A stretch of DNA of 20,125 nt from Clostridia bacterium. Its GTDB lineage: Bacteria > Bacillota > Clostridia > Oscillospirales > CAG-272. The notes below the pieces were generated by a model, which did no database searches, had not been told where the DNA came from, and saw only the letters and a list, made by a program, of their open reading frames with translations. Location: the NCBI GenBank assembly GCA_029010655.1, contig JAQXKW010000003.1:1-20125 (forward strand), in the 5' to 3' direction. Both the position numbers and the translations under genes were made by a program. Below, one piece after another: positions 19,796 to 20,125 of this stretch (within the stretch, counting starts at the first letter, position 1; each line of letters begins with the position of its first letter).

Positions 19796-20125
19796 ATGAA
19801 CAAAAATCATTACGAGGTTTGGGACGAGGATGTGGACCACATTCTTGTGACTGAAGAACAGCTCGACTCAATAGTTTCCCGTATCGCCGCCGATATTGAC
19901 CGTGATTACAAGGATAAAAACCTCCTTATGCTTTGCATACTGAAGGGCAGTATCGTTTTCATGGGTGACCTTATGAAAAAGCTTTCCATTCCCTGCGAAA
20001 TCGACTGCATGAAGGTTTCCTCCTACGGCGGGGAAAACACCTCCAGCACGGGCAAAATCAATATTTTGCTTGACCTTCACCGCAAAGACCTGAGCGAAAA
20101 GGACATACTTATAATTGAGGATATT
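19796..20125 (+). CDS. hpt: Hypoxanthine-guanine phosphoribosyltransferase, 3' end cut
   Basis: The first 110 codons of a purine salvage phosphoribosyltransferase that converts hypoxanthine or guanine plus PRPP to IMP or GMP. Recognisable features: the early ILVTEEQLDSIVSRIAADI segment, LLMLCILKGSIVFMGDLMKKL (about 43-63), DCMKVSSYGGENTSSTGKI (about 70-88, the flexible catalytic loop), and IIEDI at the very end, the start of the PRPP-binding motif, where the window stops. It begins 1 base after the tilS stop, with AAAGGAA about 11 bases upstream. In Firmicutes ftsH commonly follows, but this is outside the window. Confidence 0.95.
   Translation, partial: MNKNHYEVWDEDVDHILVTEEQLDSIVSRIAADIDRDYKDKNLLMLCILKGSIVFMGDLMKKLSIPCEIDCMKVSSYGGENTSSTGKINILLDLHRKDLSEKDILIIEDI

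Overview
The window looks like a chromosomal segment of an uncultured anaerobic Clostridia bacterium, probably Oscillospiraceae/Ruminococcaceae-like. The evidence is the long Firmicutes-type SRP RNA (with an Alu domain) directly upstream of dnaX-ybaB-recR, strong AGGAGG-type ribosome binding sites with several TTG/GTG starts, a class B sortase, many small lipoproteins, and a secreted dockerin protein. The genus cannot be fixed from the sequence alone.

Layout. 1-351: two short minus-strand genes (one cut by the edge) diverge from a YfcE-type phosphodiesterase, which overlaps a TTG-started lipoprotein gene. 1474-8241: a strong promoter drives the SRP RNA, followed by a tightly packed plus-strand run: dnaX, ybaB, recR, an NADP-type isocitrate dehydrogenase, a lipoprotein, an M18 aminopeptidase and a class B sortase. 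8286-10102: tRNA-Gln(CTG) with a consensus promoter, a repeat-rich spacer, then a more AT-rich accessory block (S23-type four-helix-bundle protein, two small membrane proteins, YbjQ) closed by a very strong two-way hairpin. 10104-12578: a minus-strand, GH110-like beta-helix enzyme diverges from a ZIP metal transporter. 12581-16155: a secreted cohesin-like/dockerin protein diverges from a PfkB sugar kinase, ruvX and a family 2 glycosyltransferase. 16177-20125: a small Cys-rich membrane protein, a lipoprotein, a DUF4275-like gene, a small membrane protein, tilS and the start of hpt.

How the genes fit together. Most are housekeeping genes in familiar Firmicutes neighbourhoods: SRP RNA-dnaX-ybaB-recR for secretion, replication and repair; tilS-hpt for tRNA modification and purine salvage. 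The surface-related genes (sortase, lipoproteins, dockerin protein, glycosyltransferase) and the GH110-like enzyme suggest a gut-like, glycan-using lifestyle; this is inference.

Most unusual points. (1) An in-frame A AAA AAG slippery heptamer in dnaX at the hinge after the clamp-loader core, with a perfect 8-bp hairpin downstream, could yield a gamma-like short form. (2) An interleaved A-B-A'-B' set of inverted repeats with heptanucleotide tandem repeats lies between the tRNA-Gln 3' end and the S23-type gene. (3) A compact secreted protein carries both a cohesin-like region and a dockerin. (4) A small membrane protein has ferredoxin-like cysteine spacing. No CRISPR array, transposase, integrase or phage gene was seen.
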